Below, piece after piece: positions 26,999-35,255 of a stretch of DNA of 46,482 bases (positions within the stretch are counted from its first letter, which is position 1; the number at the start of each line of letters is the position of its first letter). Where the stretch lies: positions 1 to 46,482 of the forward strand of contig NZ_JAQOSP010000123.1 of assembly GCF_030068475.1 (NCBI RefSeq). The letters are read 5' to 3'. Made by a program: the position numbers and the translations under genes. The stretch is from Roseofilum acuticapitatum BLCC-M154 (GTDB lineage Bacteria; Cyanobacteriota; Cyanobacteriia; Cyanobacteriales; Desertifilaceae). Under the pieces are notes generated by a model. It had not been told where the DNA came from, ran no database searches, and saw nothing but the letters and a program-made list of their open reading frames with translations.

Positions 26999-28123
26999 CA
27001 GAAACTGCGTTTTCTGAGGGGGATTAAAATTATCATCACTGACCAAAATTAAACTAGGACTGCCATCAGGAAAACGGGGGCCAAACGTCATTCCTTCTAG
27101 GTTATCTAAAGTCAGATCTAAAGTATCTAAATCTAACACCAATTGTTTCCGAATCGCCTTCAATTCCCCTAAGTTTCCTTTCAGAGATTGAACATTAGAA
27201 ATATCAGTGGCTGCTCCGGTAACGGCTTGGAAGATCTTGGTCTGAAACCCCAATAAACCAAAAGAGCGCTCTAGGGTGAGAAAATGTCCCGGTTCATCCA
27301 GAGCCAAAATTTCCGTTAACCCTTGGGAGGCGATACCCGGTTCAGGGGGATCGAGTTCATACAGGTGTTCGGAAACTAATAGGGGTGGCCCTTCACTGAG
27401 AAGATAATGCATCCACCGCGTTCTGCTATTGAATAATTCTTGGGCTTCTGGATCTCGATCTTGGGTTAAGGCTGCTTCTGTGGCAACGAATACGCGCAAG
27501 GGTTCCCCTCTAGTGGGAACAGAGCCAATGGGATTGGTGGTTAAGGATTCAAATCCGAGGTTATTTTGTACTCCCTTTTGTTGCTCATCTCCTGAAGCGT
27601 CAGGAAGATAGCGCCGAGGAATAGGGAGCTGATTGAGCCATTGTCCGGTTTCCCGGTCATATTCAGCTATCGCTGGGGGGATCTGTTGGTCGGGTATGCC
27701 TTCACTGGCAATGAGTAGGCTTTGGTTGGGAGTGAGGGCTAACCCTTCGGGATCGAGGGTATTTTGTGGATAAAGTGTGCCTTCAGGGGTTTTTAAGGGG
27801 GTAACGGTTTCTAGGTTGAGTTGAAAGGGATCGAGGTTCAGATTAAAGGTATAAAAACGAGTGGGACTGTGAAGACTGCGGTCATCGGAAAGGGCATAGA
27901 GGCGATCGCCCAATCGATCATAGGCGATCGCCGATAATCCGCCTACGGTTGTTCCCTCAAACTCTTGTTTTGCTAGGGTTACCTCTCCCACCCATTCCAA
28001 AGATAAGGGCAAAAATAACCGCTCTTGGGCGCTCACTTCAGCCACACTACAACCACTGAGTAACCCAACGACAGACAGACTCAATAACAACAGGGGAAGC
28101 AAGAAGCGTTTCATCAGCGCCAT
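26978..28123 (-). CDS. Esterase-like, phytase-family lipoprotein
   Basis: A 381-residue exported protein. The N-terminus MALMKRFLLPLLLLSLSVVG is followed by LLSGC, a lipobox with the lipidated cysteine, so it should be anchored in the outer or plasma membrane. The mature part looks like a beta-propeller, with strands such as LSAIAYDRLGDRLYALSDDR, LDPEGLALTPNQSLLIASEG and LDNLEGMTFGPRFPDGSPSL. This is the esterase-like activity of phytase domain. The substrate is unknown. ATG 28123 is chosen over an in-frame TTG two codons upstream. It overlaps the SRPBCC gene 3' end in a tail-to-tail arrangement. Confidence 0.82.
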   Translation of the reverse strand: MALMKRFLLPLLLLSLSVVGLLSGCSVAEVSAQERLFLPLSLEWVGEVTLAKQEFEGTTVGGLSAIAYDRLGDRLYALSDDRSLHSPTRFYTFNLNLDPFQLNLETVTPLKTPEGTLYPQNTLDPEGLALTPNQSLLIASEGIPDQQIPPAIAEYDRETGQWLNQLPIPRRYLPDASGDEQQKGVQNNLGFESLTTNPIGSVPTRGEPLRVFVATEAALTQDRDPEAQELFNSRTRWMHYLLSEGPPLLVSEHLYELDPPEPGIASQGLTEILALDEPGHFLTLERSFGLLGFQTKIFQAVTGAATDISNVQSLKGNLGELKAIRKQLVLDLDTLDLTLDNLEGMTFGPRFPDGSPSLILVSDDNFNPPQKTQFLLFRILS

Positions 28124-28173
28124 ACTCAAACCATCTCAACAAAGAGATCTTAACCGATTGTGCTACTGAATCA

Positions 28174-29166
28174 TTACCGTTGAGGTAATAGATTCTGAGG
28201 ATTAGATGCCACATTACTACAATTTAAATACTCAGCGCTGCAAGGATCGACCGGCTGCCCATAGACACCGGGGGGATAAACTTCAAAATGCAGATGGGGC
28301 CCCGTGGATTGTCCTGTATTTCCCACTAAACCAATGGTATCTCCTTGACGCACCTGCATTCCTTGACGGACTAAAATTTTTGACAGATGGCCATAAAGGG
28401 TGCGTGTACCATCAGCATGTAAGAGAGTAATCGTTAAGCCTCCCTCTCCAGCAGATTCATGAGCAAACGTCACTTCGCCATCGGCAGTAGCTAGGACTGG
28501 AGTCCCGATAGGAGCGGCAAAATCAACGCCTGTATGCAGTTCTCTACCCCATCTGCGGGTGGTGCGCCATCCATAGGGGGAGGAAATACGAGCATTTTGA
28601 ACAGGAGCAAGCCAGAGGGTTTGGGTGGGTTCGAGGGGGGAAGGAAACACCCAAGCCCGCTCTTCACTGTTTGCGGTGGGATTCTCGATCGGATTTTCCC
28701 TGAGATCCTCTGGTTCTAGAGAGGGTTGGGGAAATTGTCGGTTAGGCAAGCGAGCAGTCGATAAGCCTCCTGTGGAAGGAATTACACCATCCGGACTAAT
28801 AGCAAAATGAGAAAAAACTTGATAGCCTCGAGCCCTCAAGGGAAGGACAACAGCAGCCATATTCTGACCCTCGGTTAAGGCTTGTAGCCCTTCTACTACT
28901 TCCCGTTGGCTGCCGGACTGTTGAAATAAATGACACGCTTGCATCTGGTACTGGGGAATTCCTGTGAGGCGGCTAATTTCAGGAATATCTCGATCTTGGG
29001 TATTTTGAATGAAAATAAAGCGGTTATTTAAGTTACAGGTTGTGGTGGTGGATGAGGGCCAACCCCAACTTTGGGCGATCGATGGCTGTTGAGAAGTGAA
29101 CACGCGGGTTAAGGGTAAGAGGGCGATCGCCAATCCCCATACAACGAAGTGTATCCTTTTTTTCAT
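28174..29166 (-). CDS. M23 family metallopeptidase (LytM/peptidoglycan hydrolase type)
   Basis: A 330-residue exported protein. The N-terminus MKKRIHFVVWGLAIALLPLT is a signal peptide. The C-terminal LytM domain (about 195-320) has the zinc ligands in LHTGVDFAAPIGTPV and GPHLHFEVYPPG. The fold-typical GLTITLLHADGTRTLYGHLS sits between. The middle region is unlike known modules. It likely cleaves peptidoglycan cross-links or helps cell separation. ATG 29166 is selected since GGGAGG lies eight bases upstream. The gene follows a 48-base gap after the lipoprotein gene on the same strand. Confidence 0.92.
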   Translation of the reverse strand: MKKRIHFVVWGLAIALLPLTRVFTSQQPSIAQSWGWPSSTTTTCNLNNRFIFIQNTQDRDIPEISRLTGIPQYQMQACHLFQQSGSQREVVEGLQALTEGQNMAAVVLPLRARGYQVFSHFAISPDGVIPSTGGLSTARLPNRQFPQPSLEPEDLRENPIENPTANSEERAWVFPSPLEPTQTLWLAPVQNARISSPYGWRTTRRWGRELHTGVDFAAPIGTPVLATADGEVTFAHESAGEGGLTITLLHADGTRTLYGHLSKILVRQGMQVRQGDTIGLVGNTGQSTGPHLHFEVYPPGVYGQPVDPCSAEYLNCSNVASNPQNLLPQR

Positions 29167-29342
29167 TTTTATTCCTCCCAAGAACCATAGATCCAGACCA
29201 CGGGTTGAGCCTCCAATTAAAGACTCATTTTATCGGATCTTCCCACGATCAACCCCATTGCTCCGGGAACTTTCGGCGCTTAAACCCTTTGACTGAGGGC
29301 ACTTATCCTAATTTTTTTCCTAGACTATCCCCAAAAAACTTT

Positions 29343-29384
29343 TATTTAGCTATACTACTAAATAGTGATTAAAATATATAAAGG
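29343..29384 (+). promoter_or_regulatory. Inverted repeat over a -10-like TATACT, with Shine-Dalgarno
   Basis: TATTTAG (29343-29349) and CTAAATA (29358-29364) form a perfect 7-bp inverted repeat around CTATACTA, which contains a -10-like TATACT. AAGGAG follows at 29381. This could be an operator overlapping the promoter of the DUF2202 gene. Confidence 0.4.
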
Positions 29385-29394
29385 AGTCGCTCCC

Positions 29395-30090
29395 ATGTGG
29401 TCTTTAATCTTGACGTTAACCACGAACTTACCTAATCTAAGCCCATTATCAACGATTCATCCCCCACAAACCCTATCGGAAGTGAAGCCAATGATGCACT
29501 CAACCCCTCATCTAGTTCTGAATCCTCTCAGTGATTCAGAAACAGAAGGATTACTCTATATGCGAGAAGAGGAAAAATTGGCCCATGATATCTATGTAGC
29601 GCTATATAGGCGTTGGCAAATGCGTATTTTTGACAATATTGCCCAAAGCGAAACGCGGCATATGAGCGCCGTTCTCAGCGTCCTCAATCGTTATGGAATC
29701 AACGATCCGATCGCCGGTAAAAACCTAGGCGTTTTTACCAATCCAGACTTACAGCAATTATACAATTCCCTGGTCAGAACCGGTCAAGTTTCCCTGGTGG
29801 AAGCTCTCAAAGTGGGTGCAGAAATTGAAGAACTCGATATTGCCGATTTACAAGAGAGGAGCAGTCAAACTCAAAACCCCGATCTTCAGAGACTTTATCA
29901 GAATTTAGAACAAGGTTCTCACAATCATTTACGCTCCTTTGTCTCCACTTTAAAACGTCAAACCGGTGAAACCTACCAACCCCAACATTTATCCACAGAA
30001 CAATACAACGCCATTATCAGTTCTGCTCATGAACGAGGAAGACAAGGACGCAACCAGGGTAGGAAAGGCTACAGAGGGGGCGAGAGATAG
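29395..30090 (+). CDS. DUF2202 (ferritin-like) protein
   Basis: A 231-residue protein. After a short hydrophobic N-terminus (MWSLILTLTTNL) comes the DUF2202 domain: GLLYMREEEKLAHDIYVALY, QSETRHMSAVLSVLNRYGI, and QGSHNHLRSFVSTLKRQTG. The Glu, Glu and His residues of these helices match a ferritin-like four-helix di-metal site. The C-terminal tail is Arg/Gly-rich (ERGRQGRNQGRKGYRGGER). The role is unknown. ATG 29395 is chosen because AGGAG lies nine bases upstream; an earlier in-frame ATT/ATG start would lie in the leader. The gene stands alone and converges on the next gene. Confidence 0.82.
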   Translation: MWSLILTLTTNLPNLSPLSTIHPPQTLSEVKPMMHSTPHLVLNPLSDSETEGLLYMREEEKLAHDIYVALYRRWQMRIFDNIAQSETRHMSAVLSVLNRYGINDPIAGKNLGVFTNPDLQQLYNSLVRTGQVSLVEALKVGAEIEELDIADLQERSSQTQNPDLQRLYQNLEQGSHNHLRSFVSTLKRQTGETYQPQHLSTEQYNAIISSAHERGRQGRNQGRKGYRGGER

Positions 30091-30132
30091 GGAGATCGGT
30101 GCATAGAAACCTGTTGACTCCCCTAGACGCAC

Positions 30133-30828
30133 TCAACTGGGGGGAGAATCATGGGCAAAAGCTTGTAGTTTCACATAAAACTCAGAAGTTGGTAAAGGGG
30201 GCGAAAATTGATCGATGGGGGGCTGATCCAAGGGCAGTGGATCGGAGTCCCCATGGATCGGTTCCGATTCTGATTCAACGGCGATCGCCGAATCATCCGA
30301 TCCGAAAGATTCCGGTACAGAAGCATCAAGATTGCGATCACCACTGTGTTCTACTTCTGCAATCCCATTAGTCCGTATAGAGAAACTCTCTTCAGACTCA
30401 TCCTCATCCGAAACCAACCGATCTTTGGGAGATAAATCACGATCAGAAGGAAGGATTTCTAGAGTTACACTCAGATAGTCTAAAGGCAATAAATCTTCCG
30501 GCAACTTACTACAGACAATTTGCTCGAATTCATGGTTAAAGTGGCAGATCGGCTGTCCTCGTCTTTGCCAAAGATATAAAATTTGCTCAATAGAAATCAT
30601 CTTATATCGGCCTTGATATAAAGCTTCCACAATCGCCAACCGCAGCCAATCCCCCTTAAACTGAGCTAACCACCGATTGATACACTCTTCCACCTGATAT
30701 CCAGATAAGTCAAAACTATAGTAAATCAGCAAAGCCGGAACATAGCAGAGCGATCGCATCTCAGAGACACTGCGCCCAGCCGATATACTCTCCAGAAGAT
30801 TAATCCATGGGTTTGCCGATGCCGTCAT
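30133..30828 (-). CDS. Hypothetical cyanobacterial protein with acidic tail
   Basis: A 231-residue protein of no family I recognise. The N-terminal 130 residues look folded and helical, with VEECINRWLAQFKGDWLRLA, IVEALYQGRYKMISIEQILY and LWQRRGQPICHFNHEFEQI. The C-terminal 95 residues are strongly acidic and Ser/Pro-rich (SDEDESEESF) and probably disordered. There is no signal peptide or membrane segment. It starts 27 bases after the DUF3769 gene on the same strand, so it is likely co-transcribed with it. An adaptor or regulatory role is only a guess. Confidence 0.65.
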   Translation of the reverse strand: MTASANPWINLLESISAGRSVSEMRSLCYVPALLIYYSFDLSGYQVEECINRWLAQFKGDWLRLAIVEALYQGRYKMISIEQILYLWQRRGQPICHFNHEFEQIVCSKLPEDLLPLDYLSVTLEILPSDRDLSPKDRLVSDEDESEESFSIRTNGIAEVEHSGDRNLDASVPESFGSDDSAIAVESESEPIHGDSDPLPLDQPPIDQFSPPLPTSEFYVKLQAFAHDSPPS

Positions 30829-30855
30829 GGGAGAATGGATAATAGGGACTTAAAA

Positions 30856-33324
30856 TTAGAAAGATTGAATTACAGTTGGAGTTGCTTGGCGAATATTCGG
30901 ACTCGAAAAAGACTGACTCACCCCGCTCCAATTAAAATCACCCAAGCGAAATCCAAGAGCAGCTAAACCCAACTCTGGATTATAGCGAAAGGTCACGCCA
31001 TAAGTGCGACGACTATATTCAACCATATAATCCGTACTGATGGTTTTACCTGTATCTAGATTAAACCCAGCACGAGCCGCAATGCGAATGGGGCCATACA
31101 ATTGTTGATTCAGTTCTAGCTGTAGAACCCGCACATCCGCCACCCGATCAAAGCGAAAGGGTGATTCTCCCGTGGGAAGAAATTGTGCATAGAGCAAACT
31201 AAACCCCGTGTAGTCCAGCCAAGAGCGAGAGAAATGGCCAAATTGTCCTTGCAATCCGACTAAAGCTTGTAAATAGGATTGACTCTCGCCATTACTATAA
31301 AATCCGGCTGTGCCCGTCAATCCCGTTAAAAATTGGACATAGGGAACCACCGGTTTAGGGGTATATTTGAGTCCCTCTGTGGGAGTCGCCGGTAAGGGTT
31401 CCCCTTTCCACAGAGAAAAGGGACGGCGGACTGTAGCACTGATCTGGGTACGATTTAAGGTTACTCGGTCATCACTCAAATTGGACAGATCCAATAATTC
31501 TATGCGATCGGTGGGAGCGTAGATATTTTGGAAACTGGCTTGATAATTGACAAAAATGCCTGTATCAGAAATCGACTGAATGGGTGAAGCAAAAACAACT
31601 CCGACGCTGCGATCGACCGTTTGAAAGCCGAGGGAGCCATTATAAAATCGATTGCGATAGGTATATTCAGCGCTTAAGGTATGATTCGCAATTAAGTGTT
31701 GCAATTGTACATTTGCCCTGGCGGTATCTCCGGTATTATTGAGTCCAGCTAAACTGACATTCGCTTGCAAATTGGTTTGATCCGTTAACTTCGCATCAAA
31801 AGAGGCTCGTAAACCGATCCAACTCCAAAAAGAATCGTTTTCTAAATCTTCCTCCGCTACCCTCTCTCCATCTCGGTTATCACTGGAGAAGCCTAGGGCG
31901 CGTTGAACCAGGAATTGGGGAGCTAAACGGAGGGCAAAACGGCGAGTTTCAATGATTTCAAAACTGCGTTCGACGAATAGACCGCCGCGATCGCGGTTAT
32001 CATAGCCCAAATTGGCGATCGCCGGATCGCGCTCTTCTCTACTGATGATCAGGCGATCGCGCAACAGAGGAACCCCTACACGCTGGTCAAACACCAACCG
32101 AGGACGAGTCGCCAAAACCTCATCTTCCAGAGGAGAAATACGCCTTAACTGGGCCCGATCTGCTCGTACCTCCAATTCTGGCGGCGAAAACGGATCATTC
32201 GTAAACCGAATATTAACCGCTTGCCAACCTTCAGGAGTAAAATCCAACCGTTGCGCCTCAAACCGCACCCGTCGTACCTGTCCCCCTTGTTGAACGCTAG
32301 TAGTCGCCGCACTCCCTCCACCACCCACATTAATAATGACACCACCAGCATCCCGAACATCCGTGGGCGGTTGTTCTAAAATAATCCGCTCTCCCGGAGG
32401 CAAAAGTTGGGAATCTGGGCTATCATCCGTAAAATCAAAATCCGTTCCCGCAGTAGGAATATAGACAACACCTCTCGCCTCTTCAATCGCTCCCGTTCCT
32501 TGCACAAAATTATAGAAAAAGCGAGAGCCTAATAAAATTTGTTCCCCACTAACTAAAGAAACATTGCCCACCGCTAGAGCCAAACGGTTAATCAAGTTCA
32601 CCTGTAACTTATCTGCTCGCAAAACCGCCTCATCAAAAACCATTTCCACATTACCTTCGGCCGTGAAAATCTGCCGTTGATCGTCAAATTCCTGGCGATC
32701 GGCTGTTAATTCAATCACTGAGTCTTGTCCCGGAGGAGCAATAGGAATCTCAACCGCTTCCGGTTCAGCCTCTTCCACAGGGATCTCCCTTTCTCTAGGG
32801 GGAACAGGCTCCGGAAGATCTCGGTTAAGGGGCGTAATTTCTGAAGCCGGAAGAGCCTCCATCGCAGGAGTTTGGGCAAGAGTTTCCCGATGCCCCCATA
32901 ACCCTTCTTCCATCAACTCAGAAGCTGGAGTCGTTTCCCAGGAAGACACAGGAGCTGGAATTGGCGGTAATTCCGGCTCAGTCATCGACTCCGGACTCAG
33001 ATCTTTACTCTCCAAACTCACCGACAACTCACCCCCTAACGCTGAAGCCTCATTACCGGCAACCAAGCGTTCATCATCAGGAGAAGACAATTCCGGGGCA
33101 GAAATGGGGGATAGGCTCTGTCCACCTACCCAAGTCAACTGTTCTGGTTCACTCTTCCTCCCTTCCGCCATAGAAACAGCTTCAGGACTCTCTACTGCTT
33201 CAGAAATAGCCACAGGTGCAGGAGCCGCCCAATCTAGTCCTTCAGTTGACTCGGCAATACTGACACTTTGATAGGGAATAGCATGAACAACCGGCGGAAG
33301 TTGAGGGGGGACAGGATAGGGCAT
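30856..33324 (-). CDS. DUF3769 outer-membrane protein, LptD/OstA-like
   Basis: An 822-residue protein. The first 200 residues are Pro/Glu/Ser-rich and look disordered. An OstA/LptA-like beta-jellyroll follows (LTADRQEFDDQRQIFTAEGN, LRADKLQVNLINRLALAVGN). The C-terminal half has alternating strands typical of a beta-barrel, ending ...QATPTVIQSF with a terminal Phe as in outer-membrane proteins. The family is the cyanobacterial counterpart of LptD, which places lipopolysaccharide in the outer leaflet. No signal peptide is visible at ATG 33324, and an in-frame TGA lies five codons upstream; the IS605 element sits only about 25 bases before the start. The true N-terminus or promoter may therefore have been disturbed. 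Confidence 0.85.
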   Translation of the reverse strand: MPYPVPPQLPPVVHAIPYQSVSIAESTEGLDWAAPAPVAISEAVESPEAVSMAEGRKSEPEQLTWVGGQSLSPISAPELSSPDDERLVAGNEASALGGELSVSLESKDLSPESMTEPELPPIPAPVSSWETTPASELMEEGLWGHRETLAQTPAMEALPASEITPLNRDLPEPVPPREREIPVEEAEPEAVEIPIAPPGQDSVIELTADRQEFDDQRQIFTAEGNVEMVFDEAVLRADKLQVNLINRLALAVGNVSLVSGEQILLGSRFFYNFVQGTGAIEEARGVVYIPTAGTDFDFTDDSPDSQLLPPGERIILEQPPTDVRDAGGVIINVGGGGSAATTSVQQGGQVRRVRFEAQRLDFTPEGWQAVNIRFTNDPFSPPELEVRADRAQLRRISPLEDEVLATRPRLVFDQRVGVPLLRDRLIISREERDPAIANLGYDNRDRGGLFVERSFEIIETRRFALRLAPQFLVQRALGFSSDNRDGERVAEEDLENDSFWSWIGLRASFDAKLTDQTNLQANVSLAGLNNTGDTARANVQLQHLIANHTLSAEYTYRNRFYNGSLGFQTVDRSVGVVFASPIQSISDTGIFVNYQASFQNIYAPTDRIELLDLSNLSDDRVTLNRTQISATVRRPFSLWKGEPLPATPTEGLKYTPKPVVPYVQFLTGLTGTAGFYSNGESQSYLQALVGLQGQFGHFSRSWLDYTGFSLLYAQFLPTGESPFRFDRVADVRVLQLELNQQLYGPIRIAARAGFNLDTGKTISTDYMVEYSRRTYGVTFRYNPELGLAALGFRLGDFNWSGVSQSFSSPNIRQATPTVIQSF

Positions 33325-33371
33325 AGATTCTACAATTCACTCCAACACGAAAATAGCACGGGAGCTTGGTA

Positions 33372-33426
33372 GCCCCGTAACTTTAGTTCGGGGCGGAAAA
33401 GCGACAGGGCGACTTTAGTCGCCCTG
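33372..33426. repeat. Left-end subterminal hairpins of the IS605 element
   Basis: GCCCCGTAACTTTAGTTCGG and the following GGC (33372-33394) fold with a bulged T and a TTTA loop. CAGGGCGACTTTAGTCGCCC and the next two bases (33405-33426) form a perfect 9-bp stem with a TTTA loop. The first hairpin has the same design as the right-end hairpin (CCCCG, bulged T, three pairs, TTTA). The second overlaps the tnpA stop codon. Confidence 0.75.
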
Positions 33427-33840
33427 ATGAGGATCGTTCATATATTTTAGAACTTTGGCTGTACTTATTTTTCCGGTTGTATCGTAAAAATAACTGTGAG
33501 TCCATAGACTGGGAAGTTTAAGCAATTTCCGCAAGCGGACATGAACAGGAAACTCTTGTCGTAGCAATCGAGAAGATCTCCCTTTCAAAGCTTTGACTAT
33601 TTTATGAATAGCTACATCAGAGCCATGTTCTAGCAATACATGAACGTGATCTGGGGCTATTTCTAACCCTTTGATCAACCCATCATTTTCAGTTGCAACT
33701 TCTCCTAAAATTGCAGCTAATCTAGTCTTTATTCCCTTAACCAGAACTTTCTTGCGCCGTTTAGGTATCCAGACTAGGTGAACATGGGCTAAACCTACTG
33801 ATTGATTGCTATGGCGGTATTCCTTTGATCGATCTCTCAT
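33415..33840 (-). CDS. tnpA: IS200/IS605 transposase TnpA (Y1 HUH)
   Basis: A 141-residue single-strand transposase that cuts and joins the top-strand ends. The HUH motif is PDHVHVLLEH (His-Val-His), preceded by VHLVWIPKRRKKVL. The catalytic tyrosine is likely the one in AKVLKYMNDPH near the end, the usual helix position. Length is normal for a Y1 transposase. A short insert relative to my recall of the family, EFPVHVRLRKL, is encoded by the dispersed CCGC-GCGG-ACATGAA palindrome (33526-33546). It is divergent from tnpB. The frame is intact, so it may be active. Confidence 0.93.
   Translation of the reverse strand: MRDRSKEYRHSNQSVGLAHVHLVWIPKRRKKVLVKGIKTRLAAILGEVATENDGLIKGLEIAPDHVHVLLEHGSDVAIHKIVKALKGRSSRLLRQEFPVHVRLRKLLKLPSLWTHSYFYDTTGKISTAKVLKYMNDPHQGD
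33526..33546 (+). repeat. CCGC-GCGG-ACATGAA palindromic repeat, copy 3
   Basis: TTTCCGCAAGCGGACATGAA plus C, inside the tnpA frame (antisense to it). Read through in frame it encodes VHVRLRK without breaking the gene. Confidence 0.55.
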
Positions 33841-33884
33841 GTTGACAGATTGAAACTTATCGACAATGCTATTATAATAACAGC

Positions 33885-35153
33885 ATGAAGAAAAATAATC
33901 AAAAAATAGGATGTCAACAAAACTTATTGCATCCTGATAAAGACTTGTTGGCTATCCTGGAATATCTATGTGGTGAAGCCAACAAAGTATTCAATTGTTC
34001 AGTGTACTTGGCTAGACAAATATGGTTCAAAGAACATCGTTTCATGGGTAGGGCTGAACTTTGTCGGTCAATGAAGTGGAATAGACATTTTGGCGCAATG
34101 TATGCCTCTAGTGCCCAACAAATTTGTAATGGAGTGGTAGAATCTTTCAAAAGCTTCAAAGAACTCCTTAGCCTTTTCAAGAAAGGGAAGTTGGAGTTTA
34201 AGCCTAAACCGCCCAAATACAGAAAACAAGGACTTTTTACTGTTTCTTATCCTAAAAAATGGCTCAAGCTTACCGAAAAAGGAATCAGAGTTCCATTAGG
34301 GCTTAAGGTAAAAGCTTGGTTTGGGATTGATAGCTTTTATGTTCCTATGGCTAAAAACTTAGACTGGGACTCAATTAAAGAGATTAGAATCCTACCTCGG
34401 AATAGCTGTTTCTATGCTGAATATGTCTATGGGGTGACAGAACAACCAAAAGAACTAGATACCGGTCATGCTTTGTCTATCGATCACGGATTAGATAATT
34501 GGTTGACTTGCGTAGATACTCAGGGACATAGCTTTATTATTGACGGCAAACCCATCAAATCTAAGAATCAATGGTATAATAAACGAGTGGCAATCCTAAA
34601 AGAAGGTAAACCACAAGGATTCTGGTCTAAGCAACTTGCTGCTCTTACCGAAAAGCGTAATCGTCAAATGCGAGATGCTATAAATAAAGCTGCAAGAATC
34701 GTTATTGATCATTGCTTGAAATATAAGATTGGCAAAATAGTGTTGGGTTGGAATGAAGGACAAAAACAGTCCATTAAATTAGGAGGAAAGATTAATCAAG
34801 AGTTCGTCTTAATCCCTACAGCTAGACTGAAAAATAGAATTAAACAACTTAGCGATCTATATGGGATTCAATTCATAGAAACTGAAGAATCATATACTTC
34901 AAAAGCTTCATTCTTAGATGGTGATTTTATTCCTACTTACGGTGAGAAACCCGACAACTGGAAGCCATCTGGAAAACGAATTAAGCGAGGTCTGTATCAA
35001 TCAGATGCTGGTTGGTTAATTAATGCTGACTGCAATGGAGCAGCAAATATCCTCAGAAAGGTAGCTAGAAGGTTTGAAATTGATTTAAGCCGACTAGGTA
35101 GCGGCGCTTTGACAACGCCTTTAAGAGTCCGATTTTCCGCAAAGCGGACATGA
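33885..35153 (+). CDS. tnpB: TnpB RNA-guided nuclease, IS605 OrfB family, no zinc ribbon
   Basis: A 422-residue RuvC-like nuclease guided by an RNA made from the element's right end. The catalytic triad is intact: Asp200 in ALSIDHGLDNWL, Glu291 in LGWNEGQKQS and Asp382 in INADCNGAANIL. The stretch between Glu291 and Asp382 lacks the CxxC pairs of the usual zinc ribbon; it reads ESYTSKASFLDGDFIPTYGE then GKRIKRGLYQ, as in a known subfamily. The last residues RFSAKRT come from the dispersed palindrome copy 4. The N-terminal helical part has the normal KPPKYRKQGLFTVSY segment. It is divergent from tnpA, and the frame is intact. Confidence 0.92.
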   Translation: MKKNNQKIGCQQNLLHPDKDLLAILEYLCGEANKVFNCSVYLARQIWFKEHRFMGRAELCRSMKWNRHFGAMYASSAQQICNGVVESFKSFKELLSLFKKGKLEFKPKPPKYRKQGLFTVSYPKKWLKLTEKGIRVPLGLKVKAWFGIDSFYVPMAKNLDWDSIKEIRILPRNSCFYAEYVYGVTEQPKELDTGHALSIDHGLDNWLTCVDTQGHSFIIDGKPIKSKNQWYNKRVAILKEGKPQGFWSKQLAALTEKRNRQMRDAINKAARIVIDHCLKYKIGKIVLGWNEGQKQSIKLGGKINQEFVLIPTARLKNRIKQLSDLYGIQFIETEESYTSKASFLDGDFIPTYGEKPDNWKPSGKRIKRGLYQSDAGWLINADCNGAANILRKVARRFEIDLSRLGSGALTTPLRVRFSAKRT

Positions 35154-35219
35154 ATGGGCTGCTTAAGAATCCCCGTCTCTTTAGAGCGGGGAGTGTCAAG
35201 CTAGGGTCTAGATATAGAG
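35100..35219 (+). ncRNA. Probable reRNA/omega RNA of the first tnpB, right-end hairpin plus guide
   Basis: TnpB guide RNAs span the 3' end of tnpB and the right end, with the flanking DNA acting as guide. Here the scaffold would finish with the hairpin CCCCG-T-CTC-TTTA-GAG-CGGGG (35171-35191) and AGTGTCAA (to 35199). The guide would then start at 35200 with GCTAGGGTCTAGATATAGAG. The 5' limit is a guess. Confidence 0.45.
35133..35160 (+). repeat. CCGC-GCGG-ACATGAA palindromic repeat, copy 4
   Basis: TTTTCCGCAAAGCGGACATG followed by AATGGGCT. It covers the 3' end and stop codon of the first tnpB, giving the tail FSAKRT and a TGA from ACATGA. Confidence 0.6.
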
Positions 35220-35255
35220 GAAAAGGGAGGCAAAGATATCTTGTTCCCTAGCCTC

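Larger units (their letters stand above)
33350..35199. mobile_element. IS200/IS605-family element with divergent tnpA and tnpB
   Basis: Holds tnpA (minus) and tnpB (plus) divergently transcribed, 44 bases apart. The left end has two hairpins (33372-33394, 33405-33426), and the right end has one at 35171-35191 followed by AGTGTCAA. There are no terminal inverted repeats or target duplication, as expected for this single-strand transposing family. The right boundary is supported by the identical AGTGTCAA border of the second element at 45945. The left boundary near 33350 is approximate. It sits between the DUF3769 and quinone oxidoreductase genes. Confidence 0.85.
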
